DNA of 64,000 bases from Vicia villosa. Lineage: Eukaryota > Streptophyta > Magnoliopsida > Fabales > Fabaceae. The position numbers and the translations under genes were made by a program. The stretch's first letter is position 1, and the number at the start of each line of letters is the position of its first letter. The DNA lies in assembly GCF_029867415.1 (NCBI RefSeq), contig NW_026705293.1, forward strand, positions 434,001 to 498,000, in the 5' to 3' direction. Shown here piece by piece: positions 34,232 through 45,780 of the stretch. Below the pieces are notes generated by a model. It worked only from the letters and a program-made list of their open reading frames with translations, did no database searches and had not been told where the DNA came from.

Positions 34232-35314
34232 TTAACATAGCTTAGACGACAATGGTGAGATGGGCAAGTCATCTTCTTCTTCTTGGATGGTTGGCATGAT
34301 AGATAATCTAGACGTCTTGGTTTGAAAGTTTTGACGGCGAATATAAGATTGTGTTGTCGATACCCTTTTGGACTCTATAGCCCTCTTATTTGCAAGCTTA
34401 GCCTCCAACACTCTTTTGTTCTTCATTAAATTCTTCATTGTCGTATTCAAAAGTATAATTTCGTTACTTGTGTATCTTATATTTTCACTCTTGTGTATCT
34501 TAGATGGCATTGATGAGACGGATGAGTCTTCTTCTTGGATGGTTGGCATGATGGATAATCTAGATGGCTTGGTTTGAAAGATTTGACGACGAATATAAGA
34601 TTGTGTTGTCGCTACCCGTTTGGACTCTATAGCCCTCTTATTTGCAAGCTTAGCCTCCAACACTCTTTTGTTCTTCATTAAATTCTTCATTGCCGTATTC
34701 AAGAGTATAATATCGTTACTTGTGAATCTTATATTTTCACCCTTGTGTATCTTAAATGGCATTGGTGAGACGGACGAATCTTCTTCTTGGATGGTAGACG
34801 TGATGGATAATCTAGACGGCATAGTTTGAAAATTTTGACGACGAAGATAGCATTGAGTTGTCGATACCCGTTTGGACTCTATAGCCCTCTTATTTGCAAG
34901 CTTAACCTCCAACACTTTTTTGTTCTCCATAAAATTCTTCATTGCCGTATTCAAGAGTATAATATCGTTATTTGTGTATCTTATATTTTCATCCTTGTGT
35001 ATCTTAGATGACATTGGTGAGACGGACGAGTCTTCTTCTATCATGGTAGACATGATGGATAATCTAGACGGCATGGTTTGAAAGTTTTGACGACGAAGAT
35101 AACATTGAGTTTTCGATACACGTTTGGACTTTATAAACATTTTATTTGCAAGCTTAGCCTCCAACCCTCCTTTGTTCTTCATTGAGTTCTTCATTGCCGT
35201 TTTTAAGAGTATCATGTTGTTACTTGTGTATCTTATATTTTCACCCATGCTATTGTAATCATGGTTTTTCTTTGGTTTTGATATTGGTGACAATGTTGCT
35301 TCGGATGTATCCAT
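34232..35314 (-). CDS. Tandem-repeat protein of unknown function, copy B (four units)
   Basis: 360 residues on one exon: a 24-residue N-terminus like that of copy A (SEATLS.ISK.KKNHDY), then four units of exactly 84 residues starting at residues 25, 109, 193 and 277. Each unit runs from ENIRYTS or a variant through KNLMKNKRVLEAKLANKRAI, RVSTTQ, Y.RRQ.FQT and PSRLSIM to an acidic EEDSSVSPM.SKIHK linker. The last unit is almost identical to the last unit of copy A and both end in SKLC. Here only the core was multiplied, without the N-terminal segment, so the two genes gained their repeats differently. The repeat periods are multiples of three bases and no stop has arisen. Function and family unknown; a basic, partly helical nucleic-acid-binding or scaffold role is only a guess. 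Confidence 0.7.
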   Translation of the reverse strand: MDTSEATLSPISKPKKNHDYNSMGENIRYTSNNMILLKTAMKNSMKNKGGLEAKLANKMFIKSKRVSKTQCYLRRQNFQTMPSRLSIMSTMIEEDSSVSPMSSKIHKDENIRYTNNDIILLNTAMKNFMENKKVLEVKLANKRAIESKRVSTTQCYLRRQNFQTMPSRLSITSTIQEEDSSVSPMPFKIHKGENIRFTSNDIILLNTAMKNLMKNKRVLEAKLANKRAIESKRVATTQSYIRRQIFQTKPSRLSIMPTIQEEDSSVSSMPSKIHKSENIRYTSNEIILLNTTMKNLMKNKRVLEAKLANKRAIESKRVSTTQSYIRRQNFQTKTSRLSIMPTIQEEEDDLPISPLSSKLC

Positions 35315-35363
35315 GTTACTGTATACAAGTATTAACCAGGTGAAATATGGCTTTTTCTTGTAG

Positions 35364-35371
35364 TTTTTATA
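35364..35371 (-). promoter_or_regulatory. Possible TATA box of repeat-protein gene B
   Basis: On the minus strand tataaaaa lies about 50 bases before the start codon at 35314, matching the position of the candidate box of gene A. Confidence 0.4.
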
Positions 35372-35409
35372 GAAAATGAGGCTTGAGAATGAATTATAAA
35401 GGTGTGGTT

Positions 35410-35969
35410 CAACATTAAATAGGAAGAATGTTAGATAAAATCTGATATTTTTTAAAGGAAAAGTTTGTTAAGATTTTTAAATTAAGACTGTAATTGAAAT
35501 TTTTTTTCCATGTTATACGTATAGTTTGTTACACTAGTTTTAAAAATTAGTCCTTTAGTATTTAGTCTTTTAGTACGCTTCTTATAAAAACTTGTTATTG
35601 AATGTAATATTTAATTTAGAGAGAATAGGAGTAGATTGTTACACTTTTATGTTTTTGACAGTTTGTTACACTTTTAAGTTTAAGATTATAGTAATTTGTT
35701 TCTTTATGAGAACACAGGACTTAATATCATCCCTAGTTTGTTTCAGTTTTTTTTTTAAATAATTATATAAGATTTGTTTTTTCTAAATTTTAAAAGATGA
35801 AAATGATTTGTATGGTGTTGTATATTTTTTATTATAAAAATATAAATATTCCTTAAAATAAACTAATTTAAAATATTATATTTAAAATAATATTTTAAAT
35901 ATTTCAATCTTTGATATAATAATCTTGGATATTACAAATTTAAATTCACTTAATTTTGAAAGCTTTTTG

Positions 35970-36007
<38 letters not shown>

Positions 36008-36525
36008 TTCGGCGCAAATGCACGTGTTTGTATTTAAACTTTACCTTTATGTACTACATAAATCTTTCTGAATATCAGCCTATAAACATGCGACTACAAC
36101 TCCATAAACTCTGATACATACTATTTCTATTATTCAGTACGTTTTATGGTTGCCAGTGGCTGTTCTTGGGCCTGGCCAGGGTGGGCACATGCCCAGACTC
36201 GGGCCATTTTTTTTTGTCGGTAACATGAATAAACAATTTTATATATATATTTTTTTGAATTAGAAAATCGTCTTTTAACATTGTCCCAGCGGCGGTACGT
36301 CATTTTGCTAACTCATAGTTGTGAGTTCGATATGATGTATAATAACTTTTTAGTTTTTTTCAAAACTAGCAAAAGTAAAAAATTAGATATTAATGCAAAT
36401 AGGAGTCAAACCCTGCTCCATATAAATGTGAGAACATTCTGCCACTCGGACATTGATGTTTTATCCTCATTATTTGGTTATTATTTATTCTTAATTAAAA
36501 TAACATTTCTTAAAACACCATTATA
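35410..36525. other. AT-rich spacer with a (TA)n tract
   Basis: The first 300 bases are the upstream flank of gene B. A (TA)n microsatellite lies at about 35973-36003. Around 36280-36460 there is low-complexity repeat-like DNA without a supported gene. Confidence 0.5.
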
Positions 36526-36766
36526 TTTAAAAAAAATATAGAATATTGACACTTAACATTAATTATTAAATTCAATAAATTATGGTAACTTTACGTACAC
36601 AAATAATTATATAATTATAATATTACTAATTTTTCAAGGGAATTATTTATAAAATAAATAACTAAAATATAACAATAACAATAAATAGTTAAAATTTAAT
36701 TGTATAAGATATATTGTTTATTGAAAAAAACTAAATTAGTAAAATTTTATTAAGAAAATATTTTTA

Positions 36767-37060
36767 TTGTATACAAAATATCATGATGTTATAATTAGTC
36801 TCGGGTCTCAAAAAAGTAAGGATCCATCCTGCTTAAAATACAGTGAGATCAATGATGCATTTTATTGTTTCTCTTTAAGATATCTGAGAGGACCGATCAC
36901 TTTGGTTTTGAAGTTTTCACTAAAAGCAGATATAAAGATTAAAAACATGTATCTCAAGGCTTGATAGATCACGTTGGTTGTTTGTACAATGATTATAATA
37001 ATCAAATAACGACATATTACATTATCCTTGGCATACCACTTTAGTAAATGAAGTGATATT
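36767..37060 (+). pseudogene. Possible copia polymerase remnant, unit 1
   Basis: A frame reading FYCFSLRYLRGPITLVLKFS resembles the RYLRGT region of Ty1/copia reverse transcriptase/RNase H. A following stretch (ITTYYIILG) could be the STTGY..LG motif. The similarity is short and degenerate. The same lies at 41465-41758 in unit 2. Confidence 0.25.
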
Positions 37061-37157
37061 ATCCTTGATTGCTTGATGGTATGTTACACTGAGCAGGACA
37101 TATTTAATCACTTGATAATATTGATATTATTCGAACTCACCGCAAAAAAGTCTTGAA

Positions 37158-37390
37158 GGCTATGTTTGGATACAATAAAAAGAACGGAGCGAGATAGAAT
37201 AGAGTAATTTTTTCATTCCGCCCAAATTGGAGGGTACAAAAAATGGTGGAAAGTGATGGAATAGAATGAGATGCATTTCATCCAATACCACTCAATTCCA
37301 TCCGTTTTAATCAATCCAAACGATGGAATATAAACTTATTTCATTCCATTCCGCTCCATTCCATCATATTCCATCAATCCAAACATACCC
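37158..37390. mobile_element. MITE with GG(G/C)TATGTTTGGAT ends, unit 1
   Basis: Starts ggctatgtttggat, ends atccaaacataccc, with the 3-bp flanks gaa on both sides (37155-37157, 37391-37393). A 3-bp duplication and these ends suit a PIF/Harbinger (Tourist-like) MITE. A copy produced by the tandem duplication is at 41856-42089. Confidence 0.7.
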
Positions 37391-37399
37391 GAAAAGACA

Positions 37400-39249
37400 T
37401 TTGCCTCATAATTTTATTTAACACGCTATTGTAAGGTTGTGTTTCACCTCTTTTTTTTAAACTACACTTTTATTGACAAAATAACGAGTTTATTTTATTT
37501 TGATTAATGACTATTTATATAATACATACAATGAATCTGCGGTCTTTGAATTTTTGTCCAGGCTTTATGATATTTATGGCTTCACCATTGATGGTTGTTG
37601 TTCTTTGATTTGATATCAAAAATTCGCTTTGTTTAATTTTCATATAACAATGATTCTGTTTTTTATTTTTGTTCTGATTTCGACTCTAATGGATTTCGTT
37701 TTGACATGTAGTTATGTTCAAACGATATGTTATGTTCTTCATCTTCATTTTGTTTATTTTTTTCTTCATTTTGATACTAAAAACCTCTACTTTCAGTTAT
37801 GGATTCTTCCTCGGTGTTGGTTCCCGGCGGCCGACGATTATTATTCTAAAATAGCATCGGATTCAATTTTTCCTCTTCAAAGTTCATCATCAATGGTTTA
37901 ATGTTTGTTCTTTTTAGGTTGTAGATCTATACATATGTGTCTTCTCCCATCTTTTTAACATCTTTGTCATTTTGTTTTTGTTTTTTAGGTTGTAGATCTA
38001 TGTATAAGAAGTGTTTAGAGAGGAAGAATACAATGAGATGCCAGTTTATATTTTTTTAAGAAAAATGTTTTATTATTTATTTTAATTTCATGTCTTTTAT
38101 CATTATTATTATAATTATTATTGATATTATTGCTATGGTTATAGTAAAACCTTTCAAAATCAATTTACCTGATTCAACATTAAATAGTGCAAATATCACA
38201 TTGAATAGTTCAAACATCATAAGATGAATATTGTAAACCTTTATTGGGAAATCTATACCTATTTTAAACTAGTATTTTTCTCTTCCATCAAAATTATAAA
38301 TACTTGTGATTGTCCTTTTTTAGCTTGATTTTTTTTTAATTATAATGGGTCTTATTTTTTAAAAGAAACTTAAATCAATAATAATAAATAAATTTATAAT
38401 TTCATACAATTTAAATAATCATCTTGATTATTTAAAATGTTAAATAGTCAACTTAACTGTTTATAAAAAAAATAGTCAATTTAATTATTAATTTAATTTA
38501 TATTTTTGTATAATTTAATTATGCAAAAATTATAATATTAATATTTTTAATTAAGACGTTTATTTTTTATTTATTTTCTAAATATTCATAATTATAAATA
38601 ACAAAAATAATGACAGAACAAAAATAATATTTATATGACCAGAATTCGTGCAAATCCACGAGTTATTTTATAGTTGTAAAATTCGTATTATATTTTAGAA
38701 AGAAATGCGCATAACAGCAGTATATTTTGATCTTAATTTATTTTTAATGAAAAATTTTATTTTTAAATTAATGACGAATTTAATTTTTATTTTTAATCTT
38801 ATTAATGAAGAATTTTGTTTTTAAATTAATCAGTGAATCTTAATTTTTTTTTGTAAATGAGAACAAATTGTCTTTTGATCCAAATATGACACTAATATTT
38901 ATTCATACAATTAAAATAATATTTTCAATTACTATGTTATTAGTTGATATTTATAAAACTATATGATTGCATAAGTAATTTTACAAATAATGTCAAAATA
39001 AGTTTAATATTTACAAATGAGAAAATATGGTTGATCCAAATATTTATATAAATGAAAAACTATATTTATGCTCCAAATATAAATATTTTTTTAAATAATA
39101 AACTTTCTTGATTGGTTAAGTAATTTTGTCAATTTGTTTATTCATTCTTATTATAATTTGGTTTTATTTTAAAACTTATAAACTACTTTGATAAAATAAT
39201 TTTGTTTTTCTTATTTATATTTTTATTACATTTTGAAAACAAAAGTGTA
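37400..39249. other. AT-rich body upstream of a Helitron 3' end, unit 1
   Basis: Low-complexity DNA with short gene-like scraps (an ATG-containing stretch around 37800-37900 with cccggcggccgacg). A weak hairpin tcgtgcaaatccacga at about 38645 resembles a decayed Helitron terminator. Repeated at about 42100-43950 in unit 2. Confidence 0.4.
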
Positions 39250-39259
39250 TGTACCACGC

Positions 39260-39293
39260 CAATACCCGTGCGAACACACAGGCATCCCACTAG
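39260..39293 (+). mobile_element. Decayed Helitron 3' terminus, unit 1
   Basis: The sequence atacccgtgcgaacacacag followed by gcatcccactag keeps the left stem, the gaac loop, the spacing and the final CTAG of the termini at 13486 and 55212, but the right stem arm is mutated. The host sequence starting at 39294 resembles 35620-35720, upstream of repeat-protein gene B. The tandem copy ends at 43992. Confidence 0.6.
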
Positions 39294-39408
39294 TTTAAAT
39301 TAGAGAGAACAGTAGTAGTTTGTTACACTTTTATGTTTTTGACGGGGAGTAGTTTATTAGACTTTTAAATTTAAGATTATAGTAATTTGTTTCTTTATGA
39401 GAACACAT

Positions 39409-39683
39409 GTCTAATGACGGCATCGCCGAAATAGACATATCTCCTGATATTTTGATAATAGAATTCAATGATCCTATTGTGGCTATTATGAATAGCACCT
39501 ACCCTGATTTCATCTAGAATTTTGAATCTAATGATTACCTTAAAATTCGTGCAATTCTGGCTTCTACACTAAAAATTATTGATCTGCTCAACGACCATAT
39601 ACTTAACTTAATGCCAGATTATCCTAAGAAAATATATAATCTAACACGTTATATACTTATCTATATACATACATACATACATA

Positions 39684-39759
<76 letters not shown>

Positions 39760-40153
39760 GAGGGATCAAATTACACCCGAAGAGTTACACCATGAGTTAC
39801 ACTCGTTCAATAACTACATCTCGAATTAATATTTTTTAAATTTAACCGTTGGATTGAAACATAATATCATATAGATCATACCTATAAAGTTTGAGCTTAA
39901 TCTATAATGATTTACTATGTCATTGAATTACATCAAAATTAACGTTATATGAAAGCTCATTTTAACGTTAATCTTTGGATATCTTGATGATATAGTAAAT
40001 TATTACAGATTAAGCTCAAACTTTATAGGTATGATCTATATGATATTATGTTTCAATCGAACGGTTGAATTTAAAAAATATTAATTCGAAATGTGGTTAT
40101 TGAACGAGTGTAACTCGTGGTGTAACTCTTCGGGTGTAATTTGATCCCTCCTC

Positions 40154-40194
<41 letters not shown>

Positions 40195-40800
40195 CATGCT
40201 TTTACTAATTATGTTCAATCAACAATACAAGAGATATTCAAGACTATTATAGCGCAAATTCAGTGGATAAGTCTTAAAATCATGACCCTAAACTAGTTGA
40301 TATCCTCACACTAGAATTTTCAAGTTCCCTCCGTACATCAGATTTGTCTAACCATCACTTAAAACTAAAGGTCGGAACACCCGTAATGCTCATGAGGAAC
40401 ATAGATCAATCTGAAGGTTTGTGTAACGGCACAAGGCTATGCATAACAAAGTTGGCGACCCATGTACTCGAGGATTCAATAATTGGAGGTTAAGGTTTGG
40501 GAAATTTGGTTTACATACCTCAAATGGGCATGTCACCATCACAATCGCCATGGCCATTAAAACTAAATAGAAGTCAATTCCCAATTATGGTTTCCTATTC
40601 CATGACCATTAACAAATCCAAGGACAGTCATTGTATAACGTCGGTCTATACTTACCAAGAGATGTATTTACTCACGACTAAATTTATGTTGCATTGTCAA
40701 GAGTAACAACAAAAAAGGGAATCAAAATATTAATACATGATGAACAATGAAAGTTCAAGGGGAAAACTATAAACGTTGTGTACAAAGAGGTTTTTAACAA
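39409..40800 (+). pseudogene. Helitron-type PIF1 helicase C-terminus, unit 1
   Basis: Two pieces in plus orientation. The first (39409-39650) reads GIAEIDISPDILIIEFNDPI, then STYPDF, a stop, and [20 protein letters not shown]. The second (about 40300-40800) reads GTPVMLMRNIDQSEGLCNGT, LGNLVYIPQMGMSPSQSPWP, FPIMVSYSMTINKSKDS and a final INVVYKEVFNN. These are the last helicase motifs of plant Helitron Rep-Hel proteins. They are separated by a MITE within a (TA)n tract and broken by several stops. Rep and the N-terminal helicase motifs are absent. Duplicated at 44108-45519. Confidence 0.8.
39757..40153. mobile_element. 397-bp fold-back MITE, unit 1
   Basis: Starts gaggagggatcaaattacac and ends with its complement; the arms are about 190 bp each, so nearly the whole element is one imperfect palindrome. 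It sits inside a (TA)n tract, which hides the target duplication. It splits the helicase pseudogene. The copy in unit 2 is 44468-44864. Confidence 0.85.
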
Positions 40801-41061
40801 TGTCTGATTTTCACAAATTTAAGTCAATAATTCTTTAAACTCGGTAGTATACCTATTACTACCAGTATTTTACCTTATGCGACATTAACTTCATGTATAA
40901 CTATTATCTTATGATCCTTTTGTCATGAAATCATTTGTGCTAAATGTATCTATGCCAAATCATTTAAATTGAAATTACCATTATATATTAATTAGTCATA
41001 TTACATAGATAAGACAAAAAACGGATACAAAAAAACTTAGACCAAAATTCCACATGTTTGT

Positions 41062-41209
41062 TCAATTCATCATCATTGTCACAAGTATTTCTTTTCTAAC
41101 ACGATCCTTAATGCTGAACCCCGGAGAGTCTCCATCAGATAGACATCGGTCCTTAGAAAATTTGTACCAACCACGCCCTAAAAACATCCCAACTGAATTA
41201 CCCTTTTCA
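41062..41209 (-). pseudogene. Truncated last exon of the B3 gene at the duplication junction
   Basis: The minus strand reads GNSVGMFLGRGWYKFSKDRC and onwards to the same stop as the full exon at 45781. It is cut at 41209, where unit 1 ends. It is a by-product of the tandem duplication. Confidence 0.85.
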
Positions 41210-41223
41210 ACTGAATTACCCCT
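41210..41223. other. Junction of the tandem duplication with a templated filler
   Basis: Between the end of unit 1 homology (41209) and the start of unit 2 (41224) lies actgaattacccct, nearly a copy of 41192-41206 just upstream. Such short local copies at junctions are typical of end joining or template switching. Confidence 0.75.
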
Positions 41224-41855
41224 TTTAAAAAAAATATAGAATATTGACACTTAACATTAATTATTAAATTCAATAAATTATGGTAACTTTACGTACACAA
41301 ATAATTATATAATTATAATATTACTAATTTTTCAAGGGAATTATTTATAAAATAAATAACTAAAATATAACAATAACAATAAATAGTTAAAATTTAATTG
41401 TATAAGATATATTGTTTATTGAAAAAAACTAAATTAGTAAAATTTTATTAAGAAAATATTTTTATTGTATACAAAATATCATGATGTTATAATTAGTCTC
41501 GGGTCTCAAAAAAGTAAGGATCCATCCTGCTTAAAATACAGTGAGATCAATGATGCATTTTATTGTTTCTCTTTAAGATATCTGAGAGGACCGATCACTT
41601 TGGTTTTGAAGTTTTCACTAAAAGCAGATATAAAGATTAAAAACATGTATCTCAAGGCTTGATAGATCACGTTGGTTGTTTGTACAATGATTATAATAAT
41701 CAAATAACGACATATTACATTATCCTTGGCATACCACTTTAGTAAATGAAGTGATATTATCCTTGATTGCTTGATGGTATGTTACACTGAGCAGGACATA
41801 TTTAATCACTTGATAATATTGATATTATTCGAACTCACCGCAAAAAAGTCTTGAA

Positions 41856-42089
41856 GGCTATGTTTGGATACAATAAAAAGAACGGAGCGAGATAGAATAG
41901 AGTAATTTTTTCATTCCGCCCAAATTGGAGGGTACAAAAAATGGTGGAAAGTGATGGAATAGAATGAGATGCATTTCATCCAATACCACTCAATTCCATC
42001 CGTTTTAATCAATCCAAACGATGGAATATAAACTTATTTCATTCCATTCCGCTCCATTCCATCATATTCCATCAATCCAAACATACCCG
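41856..42089. mobile_element. MITE with GG(G/C)TATGTTTGGAT ends, unit 2
   Basis: Copy of 37158-37390 carried by the tandem duplication, not an independent insertion. Confidence 0.7.
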
Positions 42090-43958
42090 AAAAGACATTT
42101 GCCTCATAATTTTATTTAACACGCTATTGTAAGGTTGTGTTTCACCTCTTTTTTTTAAACTACACTTTTATTGACAAAATAACGAGTTTATTTTATTTTG
42201 ATTAATGACTATTTATATAATACATACAATGAATCTGCGGTCTTTGAATTTTTGTCCAGGCTTTATGATATTTATGGCTTCACCATTGATGGTTGTTGTT
42301 CTTTGATTTGATATCAAAAATTCGCTTTGTTTAATTTTCATATAACAATGATTCTGTTTTTTTATTTTTGTTCTGATTTCGACTCTAATGGATTTCGTTT
42401 TGACATGTAGTTATGTTCAAACGATATGTTATGTTCTTCATCTTCATTTTGTTTATTTTTTTCTTCATTTTGATACTAAAAACCTCTACTTTCAGTTATG
42501 GATTCTTCCTCGGTGTTGGTTCCCGGCGGCCGACGATTATTATTCTAAAATAGCATCGGATTCAATTTTTCCTCTTCAAAGTTCATCATCAATGGTTTAA
42601 TGTTTGTTCTTTTTAGGTTGTAGATCTATACATATGTGTCTTCTCCCATCTTTTTAACATCTTTGTCATTTTGTTTTTGTTTTTTAGGTTGTAGATCTAT
42701 GTATAAGAAGTGTTTAGAGAGGAAGAATACAATGAGATGCCAGTTTATATTTTTTTAAGAAAAATGTTTTATTATTTATTTTAATTTCATGTCTTTTATC
42801 ATTATTATTATAATTATTATTGATATTATTGCTATGGTTATAGTAAAACCTTTCAAAATCAATTTACCTGATTCAACATTAAATAGTGCAAATATCACAT
42901 TGAATAGTTCAAACATCATAAGATGAATATTGTAAACCTTTATTGGGAAATCTATACCTATTTTAAACTAGTATTTTTCTCTTCCATCAAAATTATAAAT
43001 ACTTGTGATTGTCCTTTTTTAGCTTGATTTTTTTTTAATTATAATGGGTCTTATTTTTTAAAAGAAACTTAAATCAATAATAATAAATAAATTTATAATT
43101 TCATACAATTTAAATAATCATCTTGATTATTTAAAATGTTAAATAGTCAACTTAACTGTTTATAAAAAAAATAGTCAATTTAATTATTAATTTAATTTAT
43201 ATTTTTGTATAATTTAATTATGCAAAAATTATAATATTAATATTTTTAATTAAGACGTTTATTTTTTATTTATTTTCTAAATATTCATAATTATAAATAA
43301 CAAAAATAATGACAGAACAAAAATAATATTTATATGACCAGAATTCGTGCAAATCCACGAGTTATTTTATAGTTGTAAAATTCGTATTATATTTTAGAAA
43401 GAAATGCGCATAACAGCAGTATATTTTGATCTTAATTTATTTTTAATGAAAAATTTTATTTTTAAATTAATGACGAATTTAATTTTTATGTTTAATCTTA
43501 TTAATGAAGAATTTTGTTTTTAAATTAATCAGTGAATCTTAATTTTTTTTTGTAAATGAGAACAAATTGTCTTTTGATCCAAATATGACACTAATATTTA
43601 TTCATACAATTAAAATAATATTTTCAATTACTATGTTATTAGTTGATATTTATAAAACTATATGATTGCATAAGTAATTTTACAAATAATGTCAAAATAA
43701 GTTTAATATTTACAAATGAGAAAATATGGTTGATCCAAATATTTATATAAATGAAAAACTATATTTATGCTCCAAATATAAATATTTTTTTAAATAATAA
43801 ACTTTCTTGATTGGTTAAGTAATTTTGTCAATTTGTTTATTCATTCTTATTATAATTTGGTTTTATTTTAAAACTTATAAACTACTTTGATAAAATAATT
43901 TTGTTTTTCTTATTTATATTTTTATTACATTTTGAAAACAAAAGTGTATGTACCACGC

Positions 43959-43992
43959 CAATACCCGTGCGAACACACAGGCATCCCACTAG
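43959..43992 (+). mobile_element. Decayed Helitron 3' terminus, unit 2
   Basis: Copy of 39260-39293 carried by the tandem duplication. Confidence 0.6.
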
Positions 43993-44107
43993 TTTAAATT
44001 AGAGAGAACAGTAGTAGTTTGTTACACTTTTATGTTTTTGACGGGGAGTAGTTTATTAGACTTTTAAATTTAAGATTATAGTAATTTGTTTCTTTATGAG
44101 AACACAT

Positions 44108-44382
44108 GTCTAATGACGGCATCGCCGAAATAGACATATCTCCTGATATTTTGATAATAGAATTCAATGATCCTATTGTGGCTATTATGAATAGCACCTA
44201 CCCTGATTTCATCTAGAATTTTGAATCTAATGATTACCTTAAAATTCGTGCAATTCTGGCTTCTACACTAAAAATTATTGATCTGCTCAACGACCATATA
44301 CTTAACTTAATGCCAGATTATCCTAAGAAAATATATAATCTAACACGTTATATACTTATCTATATACATACATACATACATA

Positions 44383-44470
<88 letters not shown>

Positions 44471-44864
44471 GAGGGATCAAATTACACCCGAAGAGTTACA
44501 CCATGAGTTACACTCGTTCAATAACTACATCTCGAATTAATATTTTTTAAATTTAACCGTTGGATTGAAACATAATATCATATAGATCATACCTATAAAG
44601 TTTGAGCTTAATCTATAATGATTTACTATGTCATTGAATTACATCAAAATTAACGTTATATGAAAGCTCATTTTAACGTTAATCTTTGGATATCTTGATG
44701 ATATAGTAAATTATTACAGATTAAGCTCAAACTTTATAGGTATGATCTATATGATATTATGTTTCAATCGAACGGTTGAATTTAAAAAATATTAATTCGA
44801 AATGTGGTTATTGAACGAGTGTAACTCGTGGTGTAACTCTTCGGGTGTAATTTGATCCCTCCTC

Positions 44865-44913
<49 letters not shown>

Positions 44914-45519
44914 CATGCTTTTACTAATTATGTTCAATCAACAATACAAGAGATATTCAAGACTATTATAGCGCAAATTCAGTGGATAAGTCTTAAAATC
45001 ATGACCCTAAACTAGTTGATATCCTCACACTAGAATTTTCAAGTTCCCTCCGTACATCAGATTTGTCTAACCATCACTTAAAACTAAAGGTCGGAACACC
45101 CGTAATGCTCATGAGGAACATAGATCAATCTGAAGGTTTGTGTAACGGCACAAGGCTATGCATAACAAAGTTGGCGACCCATGTACTCGAGGATTCAATA
45201 ATTGGAGGTTAAGGTTTGGGAAATTTGGTTTACATACCTCAAATGGGCATGTCACCATCACAATCGCCATGGCCATTAAAACTAAATAGAAGTCAATTCC
45301 CAATTATGGTTTCCTATTCCATGACCATTAACAAATCCAAGGACAGTCATTGTATAACGTCGGTCTATACTTACCAAGAGATGTATTTACTCACGACTAA
45401 ATTTATGTTGCATTGTCAAGAGTAACAACAAAAAAGGGAATCAAAATATTAATACATGATGAACAATGAAAGTTCAAGGGGAAAACTATAAACGTTGTGT
45501 ACAAAGAGGTTTTTAACAA
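44108..45519 (+). pseudogene. Helitron-type PIF1 helicase C-terminus, unit 2
   Basis: Same reading and the same stops as 39409-40800. The only length change is in the (TA)n tracts around the MITE (44468-44864). Confidence 0.8.
44468..44864. mobile_element. 397-bp fold-back MITE, unit 2
   Basis: Same length and sequence as 39757-40153; carried by the tandem duplication. Confidence 0.85.
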
Positions 45520-45780
45520 TGTCTGATTTTCACAAATTTAAGTCAATAATTCTTTAAACTCGGTAGTATACCTATTACTACCAGTATTTTACCTTATGCG
45601 ACATTAACTTCATGTATAACTATTATCTTATGATCCTTTTGTCATGAAATCATTTGTGCTAAATGTATCTATGCCAAATCATTTAAATTGAAATTACCAT
45701 TATATATTAATTAGTCATATTACATAGATAAGACAAAAAACGGATACAAAAAAACTTAGACCAAAATTCCACATGTTTGT

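Larger units (their letters stand above)
36526..41209 (+). repeat. Tandem duplication, unit 1 (about 4.7 kb)
   Basis: Nearly identical to 41224-45928 at an offset of 4698 that grows to 4719 only through one extra T near 42360 and longer (TA)n tracts. I noticed very few substitutions (one at 43490). The unit holds a MITE, AT-rich DNA, a Helitron 3' end, a helicase pseudogene with a second MITE, and the 3' end of a B3 gene. Confidence 0.95.

Noticed and set aside
34368..35081. Three similar plus-strand frames of 69 codons
   Set aside because: They are antisense shadows of the tandem units of the minus-strand repeat gene.
38630..38680. Additional Helitron 3' end (hairpin tcgtgcaaatccacga)
   Set aside because: No CTRR terminus at the right distance; at best a decayed remnant.
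39611..39829. Frame with a long Tyr-Ile repeat (also 44310-44540)
   Set aside because: It is a translation of the (TA)n microsatellite.
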